NCBI RefSeq assembly: GCF_026210795.1
Contig: NC_089430.1
Location: forward strand, 3,596,001-3,660,000
Length of the DNA: 64,000 bases
Source: Rhizophagus irregularis
Taxonomy: Eukaryota > Glomeromycota > Glomeromycetes > Glomerales > Glomeraceae
Direction of reading: 5' to 3'
In this document: in pieces, positions 35,481-46,821 of the stretch
Numbering within the stretch: position 1 is the first letter of the stretch
How the letters are laid out: every line of letters begins with the position of its first letter
The notes under the pieces: generated by a model
Seen by the model: the letters and a program-made list of their open reading frames with translations, nothing else
Told to the model about the DNA's origin: nothing
Databases searched by the model: none
Translations under genes and position numbers: made by a program

Positions 35481-36531
35481 AAAAATTCATTTTTTTTTAT
35501 ATTTTTTTATATTTTTTTTTTGTAGGTCGGACTCTTATTTTTTGTAAAATATCGGACCCTTGGAGACCAGGACGAACCGTACCTACACAATAAAGGTAAT
35601 GTGGGAGAAGGGGCTGGGGTTACTATTTTGTAATTAAGAAACATTTTTAATGTTTCTTTCTTTTTTTTGTAAAACTAGGACGCCAGACTCTTGAAAATAA
35701 ACCCGGACTTGGATAATGTAAGGAATAGGGAATGGGAAATTTTTTCTTTAATATTAAAGAAATGTACTAACGTTTCTTTCTTTATTTTTTTTTGTAGGAC
35801 TAGGACGCCAGATTCTTGAAAACGAACCTGAACTTGGATAACGTAAGGAATAGCAGGGAATGGGAAATTTTTTCTTTAATATTAAAGAAACGTACTAACG
35901 TTTCTTTCTTTATTTTTTTTGTAGGACTAGGACGCCAGACTCTTGAAAATGAACCTGGACTTGGATAATGTAAGGAATAGGAAATGGGGAATTTTTTCTT
36001 TAATATTAAAGAAACGTACTAACGTTTTTTTCTTTATTTTTTTTGTAGGATTAGGATGCTGGACTCTTGGAAACAAATTAAACCCGGACTTTGAATGTAA
36101 GGAATAGGAAATGGGAAATTTTTTCTTTAATATTAAAGAAACGTACTAACGTTTTTTTCTTTATTTTTTTTGTAGGATTAGGACACCAGACTCTTGAAAA
36201 CAAATTGAACCTGGACTTTGAATGTAAGAAATGAGGGAAGGGAAGAGGGGTATTTTGTAATTATGAAACGTTTTTAACGCTTCTTTCCTTTTTCTTTTGT
36301 AGGATGCCAGACTCTTACAAATCTGAACTTATGCAGCAAAGGTACTGGGAAAAGGGGAATTCTTTTGATATTAAAGATGGAAATGTACTAATGTTTCTTT
36401 TTTTTGATCTTTGTGGGTTTTAGCTTCCTGGAATGACATTTTGAATGGGCAAACATTTCTTTAAGGGTGGCGTTTGAAATTGACTTTGAGAAACGTTTTA
36501 ATGTTTCTTTTTTTTTTCTATTAAGTTTTAA
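35481..36531 (+). repeat. Array of exon-like units with full intron signals, plus orientation
   Basis: Seven units of about 125 bp. Exon-like cores at 35798-35842 (45 nt), 35925-35969 (45 nt), 36049-36096 (48 nt) and 36176-36223 (48 nt) start after TTTTGTAG and end before GTAAG. Each intron-like spacer has the palindrome TTTCTTTAATATTAAAGAAA, an exact TACTAAC (35765, 35893, 36017, 36144) and a T-rich tract before the acceptor. Cores share 'CCAGACTCTTGAAAA'. Units at both ends are more decayed. In the frame free of early stops each unit ends in or next to TAA/TGA, so no long ORF forms on joining. Confidence 0.8.
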
Positions 36532-36809
36532 TAGTTGTTTATTGGAATCGAACTAACTGGAACATTGTTCCAAACCATTAACAACAAATTAATGTAAAAT
36601 AATAAATGTATTCAAAAATAAAATGTATTTAAAATAAATATAAATAATTTCATAAATTGTATACATAAATAACATACTATTGGAATTTTTTTTCATGTAA
36701 AAATTTCAGGTTACTTGATTACCTGAAGTGACCTGAATTAACCTGAATATTTTTGGGTCAGACAGGTTAGGTCAGGTTAGAATAGGTTACCCGATCTGAC
36801 TTGACCCGT
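36532..36809. other. Repeat module shared with 25.8 kb, plus CCTGA-rich spacer
   Basis: 36532-36588 is the inverted match of 25841-25895. From about 36,710 to 36,800 there are several 'gacctgaa'/'caggttag' words reminiscent of the termini of GC-rich MITEs in this window. No gene. Confidence 0.5.
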
Positions 36810-37075
36810 TTAGAGTTCTCACTTACTCCAAGGAGTCTGTCAACCTAAAAAAACAAGAGAAAGAAATGTTAGTAACATTTCTTTAATATTAAAATAATCA
36901 CCTTTCCAACTTACATTCTAAAGTTTGAAATAGTCCAAGGAGTCCAGAAACCTAAAAAAAATAGAGAATGAAACGTTAGTAACATTTCTTTAATATTAAA
37001 AATATCACCCTTTCCAACTTACATTCCAAAGCCCGAGTTCATTCAAAGAGTCTGGCAACTTAAAAAAATAGAGGT
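36810..37075 (-). repeat. Exon-like units, minus orientation
   Basis: On the minus strand, three cores of 36, 37 and about 22 nt are separated by intron-like spacers starting GTAAGTTGGAAAGG and ending in TTTTTTTTAG or TTTTTTTAG. GTTAGTA (reverse TACTAAC) lies at 36868 and 36975. The first core has 'CCAGACTCTTTGAATGAACT', clearly related to the plus-strand array at 35.8 kb. Confidence 0.75.
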
Positions 37076-37089
37076 AAAAATATAGAATT

Positions 37090-37410
37090 TTTTTTATTAA
37101 AATAGATTGATCGACCGGTATGACGGTTAATTAAATTTAGATTATCAAATTCTAATAGAATATCGATGTCGATATATCAAAATGTATCATACAAATATTA
37201 GTACCTGATATATATTAGAAATATATCGGTGACATATTGGGCAATATATATCTGATTATATAGGTGCCCAAAATACCAGTGTATATCGGTGACATATTGG
37301 GTACCCAATGTGTATCTGATATATGTAAATACCCGATATATATCTGATTAGTCACTGATATATAGGTGCCTGATATATATCCGATAGCATAGATTTTGAC
37401 CAGTAAAAAA
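37090..37410. repeat. ATATCGGGTA satellite, inverted copy
   Basis: This is the same degenerate family as 27,091-27,460, in the opposite orientation. On the minus strand it starts 'ctggtcaaaatctatgctat' and runs through repeated 'gatatatatcgggt' words. Confidence 0.65.
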
Positions 37411-37419
37411 AAGAAACAT

Positions 37420-38700
37420 TAATATAACGTTTCTTACAAAAAAAAGAATAAAAAAAAAATTGTTTTGCAACATTTAAACTTACTGTTTCATTTTAAAGCA
37501 CTAAGCCAAACACTTGAAACTACAAAAAAAGAGAAAAATATTAATATAACATTTTTCAAAGAAAAAAAAATTTTTTTTAAGTTTCGTAACGTAACTAAAT
37601 GTTGTGAAACTCACCATCATTTCAAATTTCACAAGGCCGAAATACTTGAACCTACAAAAAAAAGAGAGAAACATTAAAATAATATTTCTTACAAAAAAAA
37701 ATAAATAAAAAATAAGTTTTGCATTGTGAAACTTACCATTCGAGATTTACTATTTCAAAGCTTTCCACTTGAACTTACAAAAAAAAGAGAAAAATATCAG
37801 AATAACGTTTTTCAAACTCTCAAAGAAAAAAAATTGTAAGTTTTGCAACATGTTGCAAAACTTACCATTCATTTTATTGAAAAATAAAAAAAGATATTTT
37901 GAAGTATACTTGAAGTATACCTTCAAAATGTCGAGTTTAATTTTGTCTGTCTAAGGAGCCATCCAAAAGAAATTGAATCTAAAAGAAAAAAAATGAAACA
38001 TTAATAAACATTTCATTGAAAAAAAACAAAAAAATATTTCAAAGTATACTCCAAGTATATTTTTAAAATATCAAGTTTCATCCGTCTAAAGAGCCATCCA
38101 AAGAACACAGGTCGAAATGCTAAAAATCAGCAAAAAAAATGGCGTGAAAAGCAGTGGCTATTCTTGGCTATTCTTGGCTATTCTTGACTATTCTTAGCTA
38201 TTTTTAGCTATTTGCGAATTAACCTATACTATTTGTAAATAGTTTATATAAATTTGCGAATAGTTTATGCAATTCTAGCCATTTTTTTTGCCTGTTTTTG
38301 ATCATTCGACGTGTGGAAGTCGAACTTAAAAAAGCAAAAAAAAAATGAAGCGTTAATAAATATTTCGTTAAAAAAAAAACTAAAAAAGAAAGACATTTTG
38401 AAGTATATATACCTTCAAAATGTCTTATTGATTTTTGTCTGTCCAAGAAGTCAAGAAGCCGTCTAAAGAAGCCAAATCTAAAAGAAAAAAAATGAAACAT
38501 TAATAAACGTTTTATTGGTCAAAAAAACAAAAAAATAATTATTTTGAAGTATACTTAAAGTATACCTTTGAAATATTGAGTTTCATCTTCAAGGAGCTAC
38601 CTAGCTGAATCTAAAATGAAGCATTAATAAATGTTTCGCTAGTTAAAAAAATAAAAAAATAAATTATTTCGAAGAAGTATATCTTTGAAATATCGAATTC
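37420..38700 (-). repeat. Long array of exon-like units, minus orientation
   Basis: At least eight units. Minus-strand acceptors such as TTTTTTTGTAG or TTTTTTCTTTTAG precede cores like 'TTCAAGTGTTTGG', 'GTTCAAGTATTTCGG', 'ATTCAATTTCTTTTGG' and 'ATTTGGCTTCTTTAGAC'. These end before GTAAGTTT, GTGAGTTT or GTATACTT donors. Spacers carry 'gaaacatt'/'aacgttt' hairpins. A 10-bp microsatellite lies inside at 38157-38212. No long ORF. Confidence 0.7.
38157..38212. repeat. 10-bp microsatellite (GGCTATTCTT)n
   Basis: Five to six consecutive units of ggctattctt, with the last two decayed to 'agctattttt'. Confidence 0.85.
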
Positions 38701-38749
38701 TGAACCTATACCTTCAGCGTTTTGGACTTAAAAAATAAAAAAAATATTA

Positions 38750-38916
38750 GTGTTAACTAGAGCCGCAACCCGACCTGACAAATGTATCAAAGACCTGACG
38801 GGACGACCTGAAATATTCAGGTTGGAGACATCAAATTCATGATTCGATGAAGGTATCAAGATGATCGATACCGACCCAACCCGTCGATCTGATATATATT
38901 TGGGCAAATAAATTAA
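38750..38916. other. GC-richer spacer with CCTGA/CCCGAC words
   Basis: A patch with 'gccgcaacccgacctgac' and 'acccaacccgtcgatctga' at opposite ends, in partly inverted arrangement. It may be an end-pair of a decayed MITE related to the CCGAACCG family; this is not resolved. Confidence 0.35.
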
Positions 38917-39860
38917 AAAATGCTAAAACTAATAATAATTCCAGCATTTTTACATATAAAATCGAAAAAAATGCCAAAACTATCAGTTTTGGCATTTTTA
39001 TATATAAAATCAAAAAGAAAAATGCTGGAACTAATGATTCTGGCATTTTTACATATACAATTGAAAAAAAATGCCAAAACTATTAAAATCAAAAAGAAAA
39101 ATGCCAGAATTAATTATTCCAGTGCTTTTACATGTAAAATAGTGTTTTGCACGAATCAATTCATGATACGGTGTGATCCTAATTATTCCCGAATAATAAA
39201 AACGTATTTTGTGAATAACTTTTGATCTAACAGTCTGATTTTAACAATCTTTTTTTATTTTGATCAGGGCAATGAGACTTATCGATTTTAAAAAAAATCA
39301 TCGAAATTGGATCACTAGATCCTGAGATAATAACTTTTGAAGGTCAAATCAAGTCTGAATTGAGTCCAAATTGAATCGAATTTTAGAGGAGAAATTTGAT
39401 TTGTACAGAACACTAATGTAAAATCAAAAAAACTGCCAGAACTAATTATTCTGGCACTTTTACATGTAAAATCAAAAAAAATGCTGTAAACTATCAGTTT
39501 CAGCATTTTTACATATAAAATCAAAAAAAAAATGTCAGAACTAATTATTCTAGTTGCTTTTACATGTAAAATCAAAAAAAAATGCCAAAACTAACAGTTT
39601 CAGCATTTTTACATGTAAAATCAAAAAGAAAAATGCCAGAACTAATTATTTCAGCGGTTTTACATATAAAATCAAAAAAAAAATGCTGAAACTAATTATT
39701 CCAGCGTTTTTACATGTAAAATCAAAAAAAAATACTAGAACTATCAGTTTTGGCATTTTTACATGTAAAATCAAAAGGAAAAATGCTAGAACTAATTATT
39801 CTGGCGCTTTTACATGTAAAATAAAAAAAAATGCCAAAACTATCAGTTTCAGACTTCTTT
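38917..39860. repeat. Tandem hairpin array, about 60-bp period
   Basis: About a dozen units. Each holds an imperfect palindrome such as 'aaaatgccaaaactatcag' with 'ttttggcattttt', then a linker 'acatgtaaaatcaaaaa'. Two palindrome types (Gcc-aaaac-tatca and Gcc-agaac-taatta) roughly alternate. The array is interrupted by the MITE at 39140-39415, whose target duplication comes from the linker. Confidence 0.85.
39140..39415. mobile_element. 276-bp hAT-type MITE in the hairpin array
   Basis: The ends are TAGTGTTTTGCACGAATCAA and, inverted, TAGTGTTCTGTACAAATCAA (three mismatches in 20). Perfect 8-bp flanks are ATGTAAAA (39132-39139 and 39416-39423). The TAGTG terminus fits the hAT YARNG rule. The interior is non-coding. 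Confidence 0.85.
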
Positions 39861-39861
39861 T

Positions 39862-40215
39862 CTAATTGATCAAAATCCATTTTGCACAATAACTCACCAT
39901 CCAGTAATCATAGAAATCCAATTAATAGCTCATTGGAATCATCTCGTCAAGATAGTTCGAATGGTACTAAAATCATCCTTCTAGAATTGATAGATAGAGA
40001 GTTGATTTTACCAATTTTTCAAAAAATAACTCGTCATCTATCAATGCTAAAAGGATAATTTTAGTACCATTCAAACCGTCTCAACAAAACGATTCTAACG
40101 AGCTATTGATTGGGTTTCTACGATCACTGGATGGTGAGTTATTACGCAAAACAGATTCTGACCAATCAGAAAAAAACTGAAAAATGGAACTGAACTGAAC
40201 CGTTTAGAGCTTTAT
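39862..40215. mobile_element. Fold-back relic related to the 19.3-kb MITE
   Basis: Two inverted arms of about 120 bp: 'ccatccagtaatcatagaaa', 'tagctcattggaatcatctc' and 'gttcgaatggtactaaaatc' face 'gattttagtaccattc'-like and 'cgatcactggatggtgag' sequence. The right end 'accgtttagagcttta' corresponds to the 'accgttcggagcttta' end of the element at 19331-20202. No matching left terminus or target duplication was found, so the copy is truncated. Confidence 0.6.
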
Positions 40216-43200
40216 ATAATACTAAAGATTATATATTGAATGTTTAAACATTTTATTTAAAATATTTAAAAGGTTAGAAAATACTGAATATTTAGATTAT
40301 TATATTATTTTTATAATTGCTAATTAGCCAGAACAAGTAAATATAAAAAGACTTATAATATTAAGAATTAATATTAAAAGAATAGTATCTGAAATTTCAA
40401 AATTAAGTTCAATTTCTTTAATTAGACCACTTCATATTTCTTTAAGTAGTAGAGAAATTTTATTTCAAACGTATTGTTTTTTTTTAAAAAATATTATATT
40501 ATGATTTATTTGAAAATAAAAAAGTATTGTCTCAAAAACTAAAACAAACTGTAATTAATCTTATTTTAGATTTAATATTTAATAGTTAGAAAAATATTTG
40601 AGATATTATTATATATTGTTTTGAAAATTTTAAAAATATAGAATATAGAATGATGATTTATTTGTTAAATAATTTTATATCACTTACTTTAAATATACAT
40701 GCAGTACTTTTTAGAAGTAAATACTTTGAGGCAAAATTAATTATAAAATTTAAAATTAATTATAGAATACAGAATTTTATTTTCAAACTTTAAAAAAAAA
40801 CTCTTTTCCACTCTCTTCATTTCATATAAAAATTGTGTTTTTTTTAAAAAAAAATGTTTAATTTAATACTCTTTACTTATATTGAAACAATATAATTTTT
40901 ATTAAATATTTCTCTGCCTACTACTTCTACACATTTTTACTTAGAAAAACAATAATTTTTATCATGATTTTCAGGAGTTTTTCCTTTATTTTTTTACTAT
41001 TCTTTTTAAAAATACCCACCTATTTAACTATTACTTACATATAATTAAATATTAATTGCATTCATTTTTACTTACTGTTGATTTAGCATTATTTAATAAA
41101 AAAAAAAATTTAAGAAAATATAAGAAATAATAATTTTATTATATTTTCAAATAAAGAATAAGTTAAAAATTATAATTTTAAGAATTATTAAATTTAAGAA
41201 AGTTACTTATAAGTAAACTTATTTAAAAATTGAAAATTATTTCTTAAAATTATAATTTTTAATTTATTCTTTATTTGAAAATATAATAAAATTTTTATTT
41301 TACATATTTTTTTAAAAAATTTTTATTATTAAATAATATTAAATTACAATAATTAGAAAATAGTAATAATAAAAAGAGTTTTTTATTTTTTTTTAGAGTA
41401 TGTCAGAAATCAGTTGATTTGAAAGAAAATGAGCAAGTTAAACTTTAAATCAGACCTATATAATTAATATAAATATAAATAATTTAATTATTTTTATATA
41501 TAATTATTATAATGCAATTATCTTTACTTTTAATAATCCAATTTTAATGAACTTTTTTTAATTTATAGCTTTTATTTAACTTTACAAATTTAGTTTTATA
41601 AAATAAAAAAAAATTTATTCAAATTGAATTATTAAAAGCCAAAATAATTGTATAATACTAATTATTATAAAAATTAAAATTTAAATGTATCTGCATTTTG
41701 AATTATATATATTATCCAAATTATTTTGGGCTGCTGTAATTATAAGTAAATTTCAAATTTAATTATGGCATTTCAAATTATTTTAGCATTTTACATAGTA
41801 ATCATATATAAACTGAATGAATTATAGCATTCCAAATTATAATTATGACATTCCAAAATAATTTGGATAGTATGTATATTTTGATTTTTATATAATAAAA
41901 ATGCTGATCATTTTATATAATACTGGTGAATTTCTGATTTTTTTGAATAAACACAACTTATACTTTATACACTTATAAATAAACTCACATTATATATGTA
42001 TTTTTGCCTTCTTTACAACTTTACTTACTATGGTAAAAAAGGTTTAAAACTTCATTTTTAACTTATACTATAGTGATGTATTTAAATGCAGATGTATTTA
42101 AATTTTAAACCCATTATTATATATAATAATATTTAATATTTAATAATAAAAATTTTTTTAAAGTTAATATCAGTCATGCTCTTAATATTTTTTTTTAAAA
42201 AAGAGAAAGATATGTTAATTTTTTAAAGTAATTATTTTTAAAATATATGATTTTAAGTAATGCAAAAATAATATAAATTTTTGGCAATTTGGTTCAATTT
42301 TCTTTTTTACAATTTTTTCATAATAATATAATATATAAATTATTAATGAAAATTCAATATATATACTTATCTGAATTTGTTGTGATTATATATTAATTCA
42401 GACATTAATATTATAAAAATTTGAAGTTAATAGAAGGGTTCACTATTTTTATTCAGGTAATGTATATAATAATATAGAATCAATAAACAAAAATTGATAG
42501 ATAAAATGAATACTATGAGTTAAACTTAAAACTTTACATAAATATTTCCTGTATTATATATACAAGCTATAGTAAAAATAATACAGTAATTTATTTTATA
42601 ATACAGGTTTTTATAACTATGAATCAAATATAAAATCAATAAAGTTATATCATATAATCTAATAAATTAATGATTATAAATTATGAAATTATGCCACAAA
42701 ATTTTAAAAAATTAATGCTATTAAAATTTACAATATTATAAAATTAAATTTATACTATAAATATAAAATTAATATAAAATTTAATAAATAATTCAATGAC
42801 AATAATATTTCGATTTTTGTGAAAAAATAATATATACCATTTTGTTAACATGTTTAAAAATGTTGATCTTTAAATAAACACATGTATGTGCCTTATGTTA
42901 AATGATCGGCGAATGATCGGCAAAAAGAGATGTCCGCTGATCCTATGTTCATTCTTACCACCATTATTTTCGCAGGGGACTGTATCACTTCAATTTAAAT
43001 TAAACAACTATTGTTAGATTTACCTCATCGAGATGAATCTTATGAATTGTATTTCATTATTTTTCAATCACCAATTGCTATAGAAAACTCTTTTATTTTC
43101 TTTAATGAGATCTTTGATCTGGCCCATTCGGTCTTTATTAAGATCTGTTCAAGATGAAAACTTTCACCAAGGTGATGGGTTGTAGTGTCCCTGGAGAAAG

Positions 43201-44097
43201 AAATCTATCTTGCTCTCTTTATTCCAGCGCAAAAACGTGCTAGCCAAAAAATTCGAATGCTTTATGCAATGTTAACAAAGTCAGAACCTTTTTTATAACG
43301 TGAAATTCGAATGCACATTCAAAGATATTTTATACTTTTGTATTCTAGATTACTTGTCAAGAATAACACAACAATTGCTAAAGCCATATAAGTTTCTTTG
43401 AATTAAAGAACGGCTGATCGTTAATCGATCATTGTCCAACAATAGTCACGTTACTGCGATACGATTACTTTTATGGACTTTTATTGAGGTAGATACTTAC
43501 TCAAATATATTTAGTATAACGCAAAAATTGTTACAAAAATAGTTTTCTCTTTTGGAAATATTGTACTATTTTTGAAATTATTTTTAATGTATCACAGTAC
43601 TTGGTGTATACAAATTTACATTATGATTATTACAATTAAAAATTTTTTTTTTCCTCCAGACAGAACTAGAAAAATTGAGAAAAACCATATAAGTTTTGTC
43701 TCTTCTGTATTTGTTTAATATTATTAACGGTTTAAGTTACATGAAAAAGTGATCGTGCTCATTTCGACGGCCAAATTTTCGTTATCACGATACCTTATTT
43801 TATTGGACAATACTGAGGTTGAATTAACTTCTATTTTTAATACACTTAATTGCATACATGCTCGTAAAGAAACGTATTTGTGAACAACGAAACAAAACTT
43901 TATTTCATATTTATACATATCCATTGTATAATATTTATACTTCTTACTCTTTTTTCCTTGTATTTTCATAAAATTAATTATTTTAATTTAATTTGTTTTT
44001 TTTTAAAAAAGAACGGACCGGTTTGGACCTATTTAATTGCGTTTAACGAATCAAATTAGCTCATTCCATTACATACTGAGTTGTGTTTTAAATAACA
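40216..44097. other. Long AT-rich intergenic region
   Basis: No gene could be supported in 3.9 kb. It holds a large palindrome (41128-41305), a decayed copy of the interior of the 22.7-kb MITE at about 41,520-41,640, and many short A/T repeats. The last 100-150 bp must include the kelch-gene promoter. One frame at 43,010-43,500 looks slightly protein-like but has many stops. Confidence 0.5.
41128..41305. repeat. Large near-perfect palindrome
   Basis: Arms of about 60-80 bp ('ttcaaataaagaataag' and 'ataattttaagaa' against their reverse complements) are centred near 41,213 on 'gttacttataagtaaac'. The arms could form a cruciform or hairpin RNA. It may be a fold-back MITE; no target duplication was identified. 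Confidence 0.75.
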
Positions 44098-46821
44098 ATG
44101 ATACAACTTAGACTACCAGACAATACGAAAATAACTTCGAAAATTTTGTCCCTTTTAAATAATATTTCTTATTCACTTCTTTTATGTTTAATATGTTTTC
44201 TTTTTTTTTGCGAAATTGCATCATTTGGAGTAAATGCTCAACAAGCTGATTCAGATGGAACTATTGCTATACCCATAATGCAATGGATAGACATGAGACC
44301 TAACTTGAGAGGTACATCGCCGCCTGGACTAAAAGATTTCGCTTTTGGATACTCTAAAGACAGTAACTTGGCAATAATTTTCGGCGGAACGTAAGTATTA
44401 TTTTTTAGCAATAACTTAAAGGGAGTTATCGTAGCTCTTAATATAGAGTGATTTGTGGCTTAGTAAATGTCTTGACGTCATTTAATTTGAATTCTATTTA
44501 TTTATAGAACGCCGACTGGGAGTAAATCTGGAGCAACCTATTTATTAGATTTAACTGACAATACATGGAAAACACTATCTGATTTTGGATTTCTTAATCC
44601 ACAAACTCCGGAAGCAAGATCAAATATGATTTTTGGAGTTGATAAGGCTTCATCTTATCGAAATGCATTTATTATTGCTTGTGGTCAGGGACCCGGAGAA
44701 GTGCTTTATAATGATATTTGGGCATTTGATTTTAGTTATAAACAATGGACAAAAGTTGAAGCGGTTAGTGGTGAAATACCGCCTTTAATGTATGGTAGTA
44801 TTGGTGGAATTGATACGACGTTAGCGACCCCATCTCAAACTGTATTAACAAATACATTATGGTCAAGTCATGGAACAAATGGAACTCATTTTTTTACTGA
44901 TCTTTACGCTCTTGTTACAACTGGGAACCTTTCTCCTAATTTGAAAACTTTATCAGCTACTTGGTATAAAGTTCCAGTTGTAAGTGGTTCAGATATTCCT
45001 GCAGGGCGTTCTTTTGTTGCAGGTACAATACTACCAAACAAAAGATTGGCATTATATGGGGGATGCGACAAACTTGAAGGGAAATGCGCAACATCAGATA
45101 CTTATACATTGAATTTTGGAAGTAATTATACCAATGGGCAAGTAGAAACCGCAACACCTTTATGGAGTAAAAAAAATTCTTGTTTAGGTGCGAGATCAGG
45201 AGCTGCCATGGTTATGAATAGTAATCCTGCTATAACATATCCAAATCAAGCAATAGTTTATGGTGGAAGTTCATCTGATGGAAAAGCTGTTGGGCCAGCT
45301 GGTGAAGTTGGTGTTTTTGATGCCGATTTGGGAAATTGGGTTCGTGTTCTTCCGCAAAAAGATCAGATTTCGGGATATCCACCTCAAAGAATAGGAGCTC
45401 AAATGGCTCCTATTCCATCGGCGATTGGTGTTCCTGGATTTGCGGCCACAGATATTTTATTGTTTGGGGGAGAAAGTATGGATGGAAATAATTTAAATGA
45501 TATATGGATATTGAGATTAAATAATAATTCTACTTCGGGAGCTACAGCTAGTGCAGCCAAGTTACCTATTGAGTTCCTTGAATGTGTTCCAGAACCTAAA
45601 AATGGTACAGGCGGTACAGTAGTCAAACCTGGTGGCACTACGGGAACTAACACAGGAACAAATAGTGGTTCAAATAGCGATAGTAGTGATTCCAATGATT
45701 TCGGCAAATCAACGACACCGAAAAGCCACGTGACTTTTTCAACAATTAGTTTTGCATTTTTACCATTAGCGGCATCAGTTATAAGATTCGGATATGGATC
45801 AAATCAGAAATGGGCAATAGCGGGATTATATACAATATTCATAGTAACTTCATATGCAACAGCGTTTTATGGATTTGCTATTGCATTTCAAGACAAACAA
45901 AAACTATCCGAGCATTTTAATACATCTCATGGATTAATAGGATTAGTATTATTAGTATTATTGTATATACTTGTACCTTTAATGGCGATTATTTCTTTAT
46001 TTGCAAGTAAAAAATATGAATCAGATTCATTCGCAAATGATGATTCAATTAATGATAAAGGAGGCGTCGGATCTAAATTAACAGATTTTTTTAATTGGCG
46101 AAATTCCGAATCAAATTCAAAAACGGCTAAATCATTTGAAGTTTCTAGACCAGGAAATCGATTGGTACCAGGAGGAGAAACTCCATCCCAATCGCCTCCG
46201 TTAAAATCTTCGGATAATTGGATGGAAAAAAGAAAGAGCGTTACGAATCATTCTTCTCAAGGGTCAAGAAATAATAGCTTACAATTCATCCCAAATTCAA
46301 GAAGAACATCACAAAGTACAGCTGTGTCTAGAAGCGGATTACAAACATCAACCACATCGTCTGATACATCAACTGCAATTATTATAAGACGAATTCATCA
46401 CATATTTGCACAACTTGTTTTAATTTCAACGGTAATATATATTGGAATATCATTAATTAAAACAAGAGTTGTAGACTCTTTAACTTTTTACATATTTATT
46501 GGATTTATGATGATTATTTATTTAATTTGGATTATTGCTGCTCGGTACGGATATCCAAAAGGTAGAAATAGCTTACTTGTATTATTTATGCACAAGGTTG
46601 CTTGTGGTAAAGGTGAAATTAATGAAACGAAACAATATGACTTTGAAGAAAATTACAGAAATGGCAGAGATGGTCCAGCACCATCTTCTAATAGAATGAG
46701 AATTGAAGATGATGAAATGGATGAAGAAGCTGAACAAGCCCAATTAGAACAAGATATGCACAATAGAGAAGTTGTTGTTATGACTATACCTAAAAGAAGA
46801 TTAACTGTTGTAAATGCGTAA
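44098..46821 (+). CDS. Kelch-repeat protein with cytochrome b561-like membrane region
   Basis: Two exons (44098-44390 and 44508-46821) give 868 residues. A hydrophobic signal peptide or anchor lies at about residues 26-47, ending 'FGVNAQQ'. Six kelch-type blades follow, up to about residue 450 ('IIFGGT', 'NDIWAFDF', 'ALYGGCD', 'IVYGGSSSDG', 'LLFGGESMDGNNLNDIW'). A Gly/Thr/Ser-rich linker spans about 455-500. From about 503 to 778 there are at least five membrane segments that resemble cytochrome b561: 'SHVTFSTISFAFLPLA', 'HFNTSHGLIGLVLLVL', then 'IHHIFAQLVLISTV' after a polar loop of about 110 residues. The histidines in these segments sit where haem ligands occur in b561, but the usual one in the second segment is not evident. 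The tail is acidic. It is likely a surface or endomembrane protein; redox function is unproven. The flanks are AT-rich. Confidence 0.85.

Noticed and set aside
38917-39860. CRISPR-like appearance of regularly spaced palindromic repeats
   Set aside because: The intervening segments are themselves repeated (same linker and alternating hairpins), there are no unique spacers or cas genes, and the context is a eukaryotic intron-rich genome.
37465-39865. Short Lys/Asn/Phe-rich ORFs in the exon-like and hairpin arrays
   Set aside because: They follow the repeat period and ignore the splice-like boundaries; no evidence for translation.
43010-43500. Possible gene relic with protein-like stretches
   Set aside because: About eight stops in the best frame, no recognisable domain and no splice pattern that removes them.
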